From Azolla pinnata (taxonomy: Eukaryota > Streptophyta > Polypodiopsida > Salviniales > Salviniaceae), in the NCBI GenBank assembly GCA_037176905.1, contig JBBBWG010029643.1:64542-128541 (forward strand): a DNA stretch of 64,000 nucleotides, in the 5' to 3' direction. Below are positions 45,026-57,867 of this stretch, piece after piece; the first letter of the stretch is position 1; each line of letters begins with the position of its first letter. Both the position numbers and the translations under genes were made by a program. The notes under the pieces were generated by a model that searched no databases, was not told the origin of the DNA, and saw only the letters and a list, made by a program, of their open reading frames with translations.

Positions 45026-45480
45026 AGCAGACACCTTATCAAGATCGTGGTAAAATAAAGAACGTGTACATATACCACATGGAAGTTTTTCCTCAATAGG
45101 GATGTCAAGCGATATCCAATACCAGATACACTGCAATCAATCGCTGATCAAACAAAAGCACGGATCGAAGCATATCCCGAAGTAGAACACTCTCTCTCAC
45201 TCTTCAAATTCTCCCACCTTACAAATGATCGAACCTTTCTGAAAATGGGTTGTCATGTATTTAGAGGTGTGTGTCATGATTTCTCAAGATTTGAAGGAAA
45301 AAACAGCTAAAACATTATCATCTCTCAAAGCGAGAGGACTTTAGGTCCAACCAAACACTAATGAAGTAAAAAAAAAAAGGAAAAACAATCGATAAGAAAA
45401 GAAAACTTCGCTCGAAATGGAGGGGCAGAGGTAAGCAGATAGAAAATAAGTAAGACAGATGAGCGAACAAAATTTTCCGG

Positions 45481-47656
45481 CTATGGATTGCCATCTTTCT
45501 TCGCTGCTTCTTCGAAGGTTTCACCTTCAACAAGCTCAGGGACATCGTCATCATCCTCGCCATCTCCTTCGGGTATGGTGGTCGTTTCACGCCTTTGGTA
45601 TTGCTCGGCGATCTTCTTCAGATTCGCCAGATTATCAGGCCCTGCAACACAACACACATAAACAACAGAAAAAACAAAGAACATCAGATCATAGCACTGA
45701 TATCGGTAGCTCCTTCGAATAAGAAAAAAAAAAGGGAAAAAAAAAACATCAGATGAGAACAGGTGAATGGAGCATCCAAACACCCCCAAAAGACAGCCAA
45801 AAAAAACAAAGAGATTTGAACATACCAAGTTGGTTTATGATTCCTGGTAAAAGGTCCTGGAGTCCTGTCCACAAGAACAAAAATACATTGTTCGAAATAT
45901 TCAACACACTTTTCTCCACAAATAAACTTGCCACACAACCCAAGATTTCAACCTTGCAATGCTAAACACAATCTTATTGTTTATGAAATCTCCACGGAAT
46001 TTTCAATAAGAATACCACCTTGAACTCAAAATTGTAATAAATACATGCTAGTGTAGTAACTCATGCTAAAGAGAATCTTGCTGCTTAGGAAACTTCCTTG
46101 GTATTTTCAATAAGAATATCAGCTAGTATTTCATTGTAGCAACTAATGTTAAAGAAATCAGATTCAAGAAAGTTATATTAACTAACTTCTTCTTCGTAGG
46201 CCAATATGGCCATGAGACAAGAACGCACAATAATGTTTGTTTATGCAATCAATCATCTATGATGAGAGAAACTTACTGCCCAGGAAATATGTAGTATTTT
46301 CAATAAGAATAACAACAAGTATTTGATTCTTATAAATACATACTACTGCAGCTTTCTCACATAACCAGAGGACAAATAAAGTTCACTTACTTTTAGTTTG
46401 AGGTGATCCACTAACAACCCATGTGTTTGCTGCAATGGATGCTTGCACTGCAAAATTAGTCAAAAGGGACCGATTGAAGCCCATAGTGCAAAGTAATAGA
46501 CATTAACAATAATAACATTACAGGCACAAATGAGGAATTGAATCAGATCAAAGTAATCCCAACGATGCTTTGCTTTACCTTTTGGGTTGCTGAAATGGAT
46601 AACTGTGTCATCCTTGAATATATTAACTTCTTCTATTCCAGGAATAGAATTCACACCAAGTCTCTTCAGGGTGTTCTGTAATCGCTTATCATCTGTTGTG
46701 GCTGCCTTGTGGACAGCCTTCTTCTTCCTTTAGTAATAACCAAAAACGCCACATCAAAAAGGACCTCACATTCAATCAACTTTTAAAGCGAAATCCAAAT
46801 TGTCAGCTTATTTAGATATCACAACGGAGGCCTGCCCGTGATCATCCGTAAATCCCAATTCAGGTCAATGACAAGTTGCTCTCAACCTTGAACCCAAGAA
46901 CAGACCACATCTAAGATTCTTCCATTATTAAGTAGAAGGGATGAATTTAAATTAGAAAATGGAATTTTGAAAGAAAAATGCTTTGCCATGTACATCTAAG
47001 ATTTCTTGATTATCAATGCTCAAGAGTTGAATTCAAGATCAAGGCAGTACTTCTGAGAGGTGATTGCTTTACTAAATTCATTTGGTGACTCTTCAAAATC
47101 ATACCACATCAAAGATTATTTATCATGCAAAAGAGCTGAGTTCGAGATAAAAGCAGCTATTTTGAGGGGTAAATGCAGTCAAACTCGAGATAAAACAGTT
47201 TTTATGAGAGGCAAGTGCTTTACTACATTCATTTTTCCGGGTTAAATTGGGAAAAGAGAAACGACTGAATCCTGTCATTTTAAGCAACAAATTATCATGT
47301 ACTTCTTTCGATCAAGGTCAATACCATAATCTTCATTAACGTCCACTTTGAATGCTATTATATCCTAGATAGAAAAACGATTGTGATTTTCTTCTATCAA
47401 GCAGTCGAGTTTCATCTTCAATGATTTCCATTAGCTTGCACATTCAACTGACGTAAGCTTCATGTCCAGCGAAACAGAAGCTCATGTCACGTCAATATGC
47501 CACATCTTTTACTCGTATCGTGTAAACTACTTTAGAAGGAGGAGAATAAATAAATACCAGACAGCAATGGTCTGGCTATGTAGATTACCTTCGGACAGTT
47601 CCTTTCCCACCAGTTCTCACTGCACTCGCCATCTTCATGAGCTTTTCCCTGTCCAT
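45481..47656 (-). CDS. BTF3: BTF3, beta subunit of nascent-polypeptide-associated complex
   Basis: Forms the NAC dimer at the ribosome exit tunnel, shielding new chains; also called basal transcription factor 3. Exons on the minus strand: 47656-47589, 46727-46579, 46447-46391, 45864-45826, 45641-45481; 157 residues. [20 protein letters not shown] and [12 protein letters not shown] form the basic ribosome-binding N-terminus. The NAC domain (about residues 35-100) has [20 protein letters not shown] and [18 protein letters not shown], then [20 protein letters not shown]. The acidic end [19 protein letters not shown] matches the family. Length is normal for plants. A CAG acceptor lies exactly before the ATG, so an intron separates most of the 5' UTR; its donor may be near 48,346. 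The acceptor of exon 2 is AAG rather than CAG. Confidence 0.96.
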
Positions 47657-48420
47657 CTGATATACATACAATGCCAAAACTATGATGAGAATTTGTGATG
47701 CCAAAATTGAACTCAGTACCTAATGATGAAATCCCGGAGATCTATAATGGGTGTTGAATGTTGTTAGTCCTAATTTGATGGAACAAAAAGCAATCAGAAA
47801 AAATAAATACTACCTTCTACACAATACCTAGAATAAAACTCAAAACCTGCTTCATAATATATGTAAAACTGTGAAAAACCACTGCAGCTTAGAAAACTTT
47901 AAACTTGATTCGGGTCATTGGGCCTAAACTTGCTTCGACTCATAAACCCTAAACCCACTTCCATTCATAAACCCTAAACCCTAAACCCAGTTGAGTTCCT
48001 AAACCAACTTCAGTTCATAGACACTGAACCCACTTAAGTTCATAAACCCCGAACTCACTCCATTCCAAAACCCGTAAATCTCAACTCGCCTGAGTTGAAC
48101 TGCGCTAATCCCACTTCCAAAAATGAGCCGCCAAACTCGGTGGAGCTTATCAGCCCTAAAAAAGCCAAAATCGCAATACCCTCTCCGCTAACAAATCCGA
48201 AAAACCCTGCTCCGACACACGAAGCCCTAGAACTCACGTCGGATTTCGAAACCGAGACAAAAAAAGCCAAATCCCCAGATCCATTGGGGTAGAGAGGCCA
48301 CAGAAACTCGAGCAAAAATCAAAGCGAAGAGCAGAGCAGAATTACCTGGAGATCTGGAAGGAGAAGGAGGAGCAGAGGAAGACGAAGAAGAGGATGTTCG
48401 TAGTGAAGGAACCACAGTGT
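47657..48420 (-). promoter_or_regulatory. BTF3 leader intron and 5' UTR
   Basis: CTCCAG followed by GTAATT near 48,346 (minus strand) is a likely donor for an intron ending just before the ATG. Within it, 47,930-48,060 holds degenerate CATAAACCCTAAACCCACTT units, telomere-like words repeated about every 30 bases. Leader introns are common in plant housekeeping genes. Confidence 0.55.
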
Positions 48421-48544
48421 GTATTTGTGAAAAATGTAGGTATAATTTTTATTTCTCTTTCTGTTTTTTAAAGTCCTTTTCACACCTACGGTGCCCATTT
48501 GGTCTGTCCTCAAGAAACATAGACAAGACAAGCATATGATGCTT

Positions 48545-48710
48545 TTGATTGGGTTTGGTTTGGTTTGGTTTGGTTTGGTTTGGGATTTCCTCAACAATTT
48601 GATGCAAAAACATATGCCATGGCGATCAATCTGATTTGGTTTGGTTTGGTTTGGGTTTTCCTCAGCAATTTGATGCAAAAGCATGAGCCATGGCGATCAA
48701 TCTGAATAAT
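48545..48710. repeat. TTTGG microsatellite within a ~75-bp duplication
   Basis: TTTGG/TTGGT runs are followed by CAATTTGATGCAAAA and GCCATGGCGATCAATCTGA; the whole block occurs twice. Confidence 0.85.
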
Positions 48711-49680
48711 GGTTCATGGGGCTTAGTGATTCTGTTATCGAAGCAGAAAATCGAGGGGCCAATATAATGTGATTCTAGATAAAAACGTGAAGAAAATGTC
48801 GTGAAAACAATCTAGATAGTAATAAGAGAAGACGATATATTTATTACCAAGAGACTTGGAGTACAAGGCACCGAAGATTGGCGTTAAATCGGAATAGTTT
48901 AATATTGAGGGTAACTAACTGTTTATACATATCTAGGGCTCACACATATGCTTGTCACGGCTATCATGCATGATTGCCAGTTGGTGCCTCTGATAACTTG
49001 CAATGTAAACAGACGTCATAAGTCGTTCTTATAAGGTTAATATGTCTACATTTTAATATATTATCGAGTATTAAAGTTTAATATCAGTTAGTTGAAGCAT
49101 GGTAGCTTAATGGATATGATTTTAGCTAAATATGGGTCATAGGTTTGAATATACACATAAGTCATTTTGTGATGGTGCTCATGGTAGAGGGTTATTGCAA
49201 TATCTTGACAGAATCCGACAGCTCTTGCATTCTCTGAGAGTTATTTTGCACTTCGGATCGAAATATAGTTAATGTATTGATGGACAGAGATACATAATGC
49301 ATCGTCATTTGAATCTGCGGTTGCATACTGATTTGCAAGGGAATCGAGACCGGTGGATTGCGATACGAGACATTGCTTGACGAGCTTGTTTAGCGACATG
49401 ATCTCCTAATTTGATATTACACAAAACACTTGTAAATGACGTCGATCCAAACTTCGATATAATTCTTTATAATCGCTTAAATATATAAAAGTTACTCTCA
49501 ACATATAACGAATGTTTGAGGTCCGAACCTATTACCCTTTCAAATAAAAGGGACATATCACTAACCGTTACATTATTGTACTTCTTACAATCAAGAATAT
49601 TATTGTAGCAGAATATACGTATAATGTGTCATGTAATACTAACATAATATTACGAGAGTTGTTAACGAACTCATTTTCGA
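48711..49680. other. Intergenic; tRNA-like remnant near 49,100
   Basis: No gene. At about 49,100-49,160, TAGCTTAATGG (A-box-like) and GGTTTGAATAT (B-box-like) lie about 35 bases apart, as in tRNA genes or tRNA-derived SINEs, but stems are poor. Confidence 0.4.
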
Positions 49681-49689
49681 CCTCACGCT

Positions 49690-50775
49690 GTATACATGTA
49701 TGGATGTATGTATGTATGTATGTATGTATGTATGCATATATGTATAAGATGCCTATCGGCTTCAGAGCACATCTCTATTATATTTCGTGTGTGGTCATGC
49801 ATGTATGTGCATGGGCATGCATGCATGATCTGGTATGTATGCATGTGTGCATATGCATGGATGCATACGGGCGTGCATGTATGCATGCATGATTTGGTAT
49901 GTATGCATGTGTGCATATGCATGTGTGCATATGCATGGATGCATACGTGCGTGCATGTATGCATGCATGTGCATGAGCGCATTCGTGCATGGCCATGTAC
50001 ATACCAGGTATGCATGTACGAATGAATGAATGTATGTGTGCGTGCCTGTATGTATGCATGTATGCGTATGCGTGTAAGGTATCTATCGGCTTTAGAGCAT
50101 ATATCTATTATATTTCATGCATGCATGTATGTGTGCATGCATGCGCGTGTGTGTCATGTATGTATGTGCATAGACATGCATGCATGATTTGGTATGTATG
50201 GATGTGTGCATATGCATGGATGCATACATGTGTGTATGTTGTATGTGCGTATGTATGTGCGCGCGTCTGTGCATGTATGTATGTGTGCATACATGTATAA
50301 GATGTTACATCTGTTATATTTCATGCATGCATGTGTGGGTGTGCATGCATGCCCTTGTGTGTCATGCATGTATGTGCATAGACATGCATACATGATTTGG
50401 TATGTATGTATGTGTGCATATGCATGGATGCATACGTGCGTGCATGTATGCATGTGCATGGCCATGTGCATACCAAGTATGAATGTATGAATGTATGTGT
50501 TGCATGCATGTATGTGTGCATGCATGTATGTATGGATATGTGCATGCATGTGTCCAAGCTATCTATCGGCTTCAGAGTATATATCTATTATATTTCATGC
50601 ATGCATGCATGTGCGTGCATGCATGCGCGCGTGTGTCATGTAGGTATGTGCACAGACATGCATGCATGGGTTGGTATGTATGTATGCGTGCATACGCACG
50701 GATGCATACATGTGTGTATGCATGTATGTATGTATGCATGTGCATGAGCGCATGCGAGCATGGCCATGTACATAA
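49690..50775. repeat. CATGCATG-rich satellite with higher-order units
   Basis: Over 1 kb of ATGTATGC/CATGCATG words. A non-simple segment TATCGGCTTYAGAGYAYAT followed by CTATTATATTTC recurs at about 49,751, 50,081, 50,299 (shortened) and 50,561, marking units of about 220-330 bases. Long Met/His/Cys frames on all strands are repeat artefacts. Confidence 0.93.
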
Positions 50776-50856
50776 AATTTAGGGTTTTCTCCCGCCGAAC
50801 TGTGGCCATTGAATTAGGGTTTCTTCGTCCCACTGTGCCTTCCTGAAGAAGAAGCC

Positions 50857-51144
50857 ATGGCTTCGCGTCTCTCGATCGGCTGCGGATCCCGGCAAGAAAC
50901 AGGCCATGGCACGTCTTTCGATTTGTTCAGCGGAGATCGACTTGTCGGGAGAAGCCACGGCGCCTCTTGTGGAGATCCGCTGACAGAAGCCTTGGCTTCT
51001 CTCCTCATTGGAAGTCGAGATCCTCCGAGAGAAGCCATAGCTTCTTCTTCTTTGCGCAAGGTTCCGAGTTTCATCCTTGGATACGTCTTCCGTCTCCGTC
51101 CGAGCTCGCAGCGTAGAAGACCGTATGCACTGGCCGTGTTGTAG
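50857..51144 (+). CDS. Doubtful 95-residue open frame
   Basis: Starts MASRLSIGCGSRQETGHG in a good context (GAAGCCATGGC) after two TTAGGGTTT words typical of plant leaders, and ends at TAG. It has no recognised domain, is basic and Ser/Arg-rich, and could be a first exon or plain GC-rich DNA. The frame contains four versions of GAAGCCATGGCTTC, so the antisense frame shows the same EAMAS-like peptide. Not convincing as a protein gene. Confidence 0.2.
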   Translation: MASRLSIGCGSRQETGHGTSFDLFSGDRLVGRSHGASCGDPLTEALASLLIGSRDPPREAIASSSLRKVPSFILGYVFRLRPSSQRRRPYALAVL

Positions 51145-54100
51145 GTACGTGAGGTTCTGCTGTTGTCTGTAGAAATCACCGTTTTTTGAATTGGCGGTTG
51201 TCAAGCGCTTCTTTCACAGTCGTCGCACACCTGCTCCCTTGCAAGCCATAGCCAGGTTTTTGCTTTATATCTCTTTTCTTTTGTCACGACGTGTACTATT
51301 TCCAAGTCATGTTTTCCGGCGAGCCAGTCGGAAAAATATGAAACGGATTCTTAGTATAAAAACAAAATTTGGATCGAACCTGGATTTACACGTACCAGCA
51401 GCGGATTTTGTACGTACAAACGTGATGCGTTTATGGAGTGCATGACAAAGGGATTGGCAGTTGTAGTTTCGGAAAGGGAAACATTCTTCATTTTCATAAA
51501 ATGTCACATTAATACAGAGTGTTGTAGTTTGGTGACGATGGTATATAACTTCACAGGTAAATCATGAAGAATGTTACAGTGGCTACCCGGTTTTCTGTAT
51601 TCCCATCGCTTTGTCAGAAGACGTGAGGTAATGATATTTTCTCTTACGAGAATAGAGTGCATTATGAACTAAGCGATAATGGCTTTTTGTATATGCTGTA
51701 GCCCCAACAATAAGAGTAGAAAGGCTTAGCATCTGAATTTCATCCATGTTTGAGGCAAGCCTTGTTTTTTCAATGTTACCTCCACCAATTGAAACCAGGC
51801 CTTACTAGCACTTGAGATTCACAATGGCTTTGGTCAATGTTCTAGAAAAGGCATATCAAGTTCTATCTTTGCTGCTATAATTCAGAAAGAAAATAAAAGC
51901 AGGGAAATTTGATGTATTTTCGGCATGTTCTAGATGTCATCTAGAAACAAAGAATAGATGTCATCTGTCTTGGAGAACAAAAGTCAAAATTAGTGTCAGT
52001 GAATTAGAAGCCTTGGTTGGCGTTGAGAAAAGAAAATCATGTTCAAATGAGGAGAGAGGGAAGCACTAGATTGTGGATATGGTGTAAATAAAGTTGATGA
52101 CAAGAAGGCTTTGGCAGTTATCCACAAAGTAATGCATTATCCTCGGATCATGTCGATGAAGTATCTATGATTATGTAGATATCTATTTTTCTTCTTGTGC
52201 AAGGCTAGCTTCTGCCATCCCCAGGATTTTGTTTTTTTGCAAATAGGGAACGGATGACTTCTTGGTCTTGACGTTGCACATTATGGTTAAAGCGTGTCAC
52301 AGAAACGTGAAACTGAAGCTTTGTCCTTACGCTTCCCATGGAATGCCACCCAATGCCTGAAGGATACGAGGCAAGGTGCAGAAAGAGGGATTAGAAGACT
52401 TTTTCAGCTTTTCTTTTTGCACTTATGCATTATCACTGTCATCCATGAAGAATTTTCTTATTATATGGATAACTGCGTTTATTTCTCAGTGTGCATTAGA
52501 TAAATAGGAATATGCTTGCTGCTTTGTTGAATTGTATAGAAGCAGAAGTTTTATGGGATGGGTCTTGGAGTGATGTGATTTAGCCAAATCAGAGTGCATA
52601 TTGTGATCAGCCTTTGCTCCCTTCTTCTTATATTTAAGATACACGTATTGTAGTATGGAAAAGGTTGAAGCATTCTTTTCATGAACCCTATGACGAATTT
52701 CTCTCATCTGGGATAAGGTCTACCTGACCAAGACCCTACTCCCACGTGGATCAAACCAAAGATGGTAGTTGTATGTGGTAACAATAATGATGTGAACTTT
52801 TTGGTTCTTATTTCTTTTGTTATTGTGATAAGATTTATGATTATTCTAAACACTTCATAGAGTTGGTATGGTAATATAGTTCTTTATCCCCCATTTAAGC
52901 TGTGGCTCAAGTTAATAAGCTGCGGCTTAGATTGGCTTGAAATAAGCTTGAGTCAGTCACCAGGGTTGCCAGCTTGTACTGCTTGGTGAACTTGAGCAGC
53001 ATGAGCGTCTTAACTGTATATAATATATATTATATTGTAAGTCGGATGAGAATGGTTTAAGGCGGAGTAGCTTGGGCTTAGAGCTGAGCTGCTTGCCTTC
53101 CAAGCCAAATCGAGCTGCACACAGCCATGGTTGTCAGGCCATCCTTGTGCTTATTCAACACAAAAAAATGTGGGCTTGCTAATAAGTTTCGTTGGCATGA
53201 TTCCTTGATTCAGCTTTTACAACATTTGAAGTGCAGACAAACCGGATTAGGCAAGCGCAAGACATTTTGATACCTTGCATGGGATTGCTTGGCGCTATGG
53301 TTAGCTTGTGGTAGTTTGGTGATTTGCATGGCTATGTAGAAAATGCTTTTCAATAATAACATTTACAAAGATAACTTAGTTATGAATGGATACGGCTAGT
53401 ATGCTAGGGTTGTAGGCTTAATACATACCATGAACTATTTTTGTTTTATATAACCAACTTAACACATTCCAATTGCATTAGATTACTCCTCATAAAGACA
53501 CATTATCATAATTTAATGTATCATGTGATTGCATGAAAATGCTGTTTCAAATGTCTCTAATCTTTTCTAGTTTCTCTATTGAGTATTACTTTGGAAATAT
53601 AACTATTTATCAAATGAACCCATGGTGTATTTTCATTTATCATATGGAAAGTTTCTTTATCCAGACTTTTAAAAGGCCAAAAAAAACGTGAGCTTGGCAG
53701 AAACTAAAGGAGGTAAGATAATGAGTGGGTCCGTGCAGATTCAGCATAAATGAACAAGAACAGAAAGATGAAATTTGGATGGGTGTGGCAAATGTGATGA
53801 GATTGATTTCATTAAAGGCTGCGTCCCAGAAGAACAGAATTCTCAGATTTTTTTATTGGTTTGGAAGTTGCTCCCTAACTATGATATGAAATTGTAAATT
53901 TTTCCTGATGATGTCTGGAGTGGCTCAAACTATGCAAGACCATTGAGAAATTCGTCTGAAAGTGGAAAAGAATGGAAGTTTTTATCCAGAAGCACATGTA
54001 GGTAAATTTTAGCTACAGTTAAGCCAATCTCATGTTAATAGCTCATATAATAACATCACGGAAAGATCCATGAATTTGGAGAAGCTCAAGGAAACACTTT

Positions 54101-54990
54101 GAAATACTGGGGATGGGAAAACCTTTGGAAGGAAAAGAGCAAGGATTAAAATGTGCGTTTTTAGAGATTCTATCCACACAATGCCTCATGGTTTTTAGAT
54201 TGAGGTAATTCACAAACAATGGTCAACTGTGGTTGTGCTTGGTCTGCAGTTTACTCTTATCAGTTTGTTTGTGCCTCCATTGGAAGTCCTTCATTGTCTG
54301 ATGACACTTGCACTTCATTTTGTCTGATGACACTTGCACTTCATTTTGTAAGAATCTCTGATGTCTTGTATATATAATCCTTCACCTGGGGTTCACTTGT
54401 AGTTCATAATTTTTTTATTAATGAATGGAAGGTCTTTTCTCAACTACTAATCATCTACCTCTTGTGTTAGGGAAGTTCAGGAGCCCACTTTTGAAGCAGG
54501 TTGGCAATTTGCAATATGGTAACTAGTAAAAGTGAGGAGCTGATGGTTTTGTGAAAGTACAAGAGGTGACAATGGATAAGAGATCGAAGCTTATGGAAGA
54601 GAGAGAAGCACTGGAAGCTTGGATGAGAATTTGCAGTGGGCAACTGCTCATACAAACCAGATGGACAAGTGAATCGGATGCGCTCATCTTTAGGAACTTT
54701 GCTTGCTCACTTGGTTAAAGGGATTAGAAGCATATCGAAGAGTCAAGACAGTACACATGCGGTTGCGTAGCTACAATCGATTTATGATACCTGATTTATT
54801 TACAATTTGATTGAATGGTCAGATAACCCTTTTGAAAGGGGGTTTTGAAAGTGTCTCATGACATTACACTAGCGATTAGGGCTTTTGCGCAAAATCATCG
54901 GTCGGAATTATTATTGCCCTCCAAATTTATTAATTGAATGATGATTTCCTCACGAAGGACAATTTAATATGTTTACAAATCTATCTCCAA
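51145..54990. other. AT-rich region, no gene supported
   Basis: No open frame with a known domain and no ordered splice sites that I could join. No strong tandem repeat seen apart from a ~25-base duplication near 54,295-54,345 (CTGATGACACTTGCACTTCA). Confidence 0.5.
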
Positions 54991-54998
54991 ATAATCGT

Positions 54999-56177
54999 AC
55001 GGGAAAATTACCAGAAAAACTCCTAAAAACATGATTAATTACATTTTCATGTTTACCAAGATCAGAAATTATAGATTAACATCAAGTTTTATCTGTCACT
55101 GAAAATTAACATCCAATTGATTGATTACCACCAAATTAGTTATATTATGAAATGATTAATTTTGTTAATTGAATCAAGCTGAAGTGATTAATTTTGTTAA
55201 ATGATTAAGGAAATCAAGCTGTAATCAACACTTAGTAAGTAGCAACAGGAAGGTTATTAATAAGTGAACATGAGAAGAGATAGATGGAAGCAATTAGTAA
55301 GAGAAGGATTGACGAGAAGCGATTAGGAATTAATTGACTAACAACAAAATTAGGCGCTAATTCCTGATTTCTAATTTAAAAATATAATCAATAAATTCGG
55401 TAGTTCCTCTTTTTTTTTGTAGTTTGCCGTAATAGTAATACTAAATAGTAAAATAACAATAGGTAATGCATAATAATTAATAGGGAGAATCACCAAAAAA
55501 CGCCTAACCAAACTATAAATTGCATTGTAATGCCTCCTGAAATCAGAAATTACAAATTAATGCCTACTCTAATCTTCCACAAATATCCAACACCTAATTA
55601 CTTCCGCCAGTATCGATTTGATTCCTAATCGCTTCCCACTAATTCATCCTAATCGATTCCCTTTACTCTATTCAATCAACAAAAGTTAGTAAATTTGGAA
55701 TCTAATCAATTATTTAATGCATTAAGTTGGGGTTAATCAAGTAATTGAGCATTAATCGATAAGTTCATTTGATGTTAATGGGACTCACAATCAACTGATT
55801 TGGTGCTGATCATAGTAAAATAACAATCGGTAATGCATAATAATTAATAGGGAGAATGACCAAAACAACGCCTAACCAAACTATAAATTACATTTTAATG
55901 CCTCCCGAAATCAGAAATTACAAATTAATGCCTGATCTTATCTTCCACAAATATCCAGCACCTAATTACTTCCGCCAGAACCGACTTGATTCCTAATCGC
56001 TTCCCACTAATCCATCCTAATCGACTCCCTTCACTCTATTAAATCAACAAAAGTTAGCGATTTCGGAATCTAATCAATTATTCAACGCGTTACTTCGGAG
56101 ATAATCAAGTAACCGAGCATTAATCGATTAGCTAATCCCAATGTTAATCGAACTCACAATCAAAACTGATTTGGTGA
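54999..56177. repeat. AT-rich ~365-bp tandem repeat, 2 copies plus relic
   Basis: Copies at about 55,446-55,805 and 55,813-56,177 share TAGTAAAATAACAATMGGTA, ACTATAAATTRCATTKTAAT, GAAATCAGAAATTACAAATT and CCTAATTACTTCCGCCAG. A third, much diverged copy occupies about 54,999-55,135. It encodes no protein. Confidence 0.88.
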
Positions 56178-56385
56178 ATGGCGCGTTGGAAGTTTCAAAA
56201 CCGGGCGTCAATTTTGTAGTTCAAAGTTTTGGTGGGCGTAAAAAATGTAAGTTACGATTTTGTGAGGCGGTTAATTAATAATTAATCCATAATTAATTAA
56301 TTAATTAATTCTATTTGTTTTGTTTATTCTTCGGCGATGGCGGCCTGTCGACAGGCGGCCCGCCTTCCCGCCCGTCTTCTCCGAA

Positions 56386-57412
56386 TTAGGGTTAGGGTTA
56401 GGGTTAGGGTTAGGGTTAGGGTTTGGGGTTGCGCGCAGAGGCACAGGCGCAGAAGGCACAGAGAATTAGGGCGTCACGCTGGATCTTTCCCGATGGATTT
56501 CACTCCCGATCCATATCTCCATCCGCCTGCATCTGCTGCAAACCCGCCCGCCTCCACCGCATTCCTGCTAACCCTAACTGATTCAGCCCTAACCCTAGCT
56601 CGCGCTTCTTCTCCTTCTTCTTCTTCTTCTTCTTCTTCTTCTTCTTCTTCTCCATCTCCTTCTTCTTCTTCTCCATCTCCTTCTTCTTCTTCCTCATCAT
56701 CGTCATCATCAGCATCAGCATCATCGTCTTGTTGTTGTTGTTGTTCTTCTTCTTCTTCTTCCTCATCATCTTCATCATCAGCATCAGCATCATCGTCTTC
56801 TTCTTCTTCTTGTTCTTCTTGTTCTTCCTCATCATCATCTTCATCATCAGCATCAGCATCATCGTCTTCTTCTTCTTCTTCTTCTTCTTCTTCTTCTTCT
56901 TCTTCTCCTCCATCTCCTTCTTCTTCCTCATCATCATCATCTTCATCATCAGCATCAGCATCATCGTCTTCTTCTTCTTCTTCTTCTTCTTCTTCTCCAT
57001 CTCCTTCTTCTCCTTCCTCATCATCATCATCTTCATCATCAGCATCGGCATCAGCATCATCGTCTTCTTCATCATCATCATCATTATCATCATCATCATC
57101 TTCATCATCATCTTCATCATCATCAGCATCAGCATCAGCATCAGCATCAGCATCAGCATCAGCATCATCATTAGCATCAGCATCAGCATCAGCATCAGCA
57201 TCAGCATCAGCATCATCGTCTTCTTCTTCTTCTTCGTCTTCTTCGGCCTCACGGAAACGGATCAGTTCCATCGCCATTGGATGCTCTTATGATCGCCATC
57301 GCGTAATCTCCTGCGTTTTACGTTCGCCAGGAGCTGCGCCTGCATTGAGGTTAATGATACCCCTAAACCTTGAACCTTATTATGGCCTAACCCTAACCCT
57401 AACCCGAACCCC
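56386..57412. repeat. Trinucleotide block between inverted TTAGGG tracts
   Basis: (TTAGGG) units at 56,386-56,425 and (CCCTAA) units at 57,386-57,405 face opposite ways and enclose about 630 bases of TCT, TCA, TCATCA and AGCATC triplets (56,605-57,235). In the block a 120-base-scale pattern (TCATCATCAGCATCAGCATC then TTCTTC run) repeats about four times. Confidence 0.9.
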
Positions 57413-57867
57413 AGCCCCCGATCCTACCGCCCGCTGGTTTCTTGTTTCCTCTTTGGGATTGATCTCCTTGAGAAGCAATGCTCGGAAATGATCCCTGTGA
57501 TGAAAGCCCTAGATAGTTGATCAGAAGCTGCAAACGCTAGCTTGTTCTCATGGGATATGGTAGCTCCTCTCCCATGTAACAGATTGAGAAATTATTCACG
57601 ACATGGTTGTAGACAAGTTCAATTGCTATCAGATATGCTACCTTCCTCTGAATCCGTGTAGCTCTCTAATTGAAGAGAGGCAGAGCTAAATTTAGGGAAG
57701 TTCAGACAGAAAACTGTTCGATTCTGATCGGAAATGGTAGCTTCTTCTTCCTCCTCCTCATCATTGGAAGAAAAGTAAAGAGAACCATCAGAAAAGATCT
57801 GAACTTGGAGACCCGGAGGGAAAAGGAACAGGAAGATCAGTTGTTTTGTTCATTTTCCACATCGGAT

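Noticed and set aside
49683-50782. Many Met/His/Cys-rich frames on both strands
   Set aside because: Artefacts of CATGCATG repeats, with no other composition.
56337-57491. 384-codon Ser-rich open frame (+) and 267-codon Asp/Glu-rich frame (-)
   Set aside because: Both are translations of TCT/TCA/AGC triplet repeats and stay open only because triplets exclude stops. No domain outside the repeats; the + frame starts by reading TTAGGG repeats as Arg-Val.
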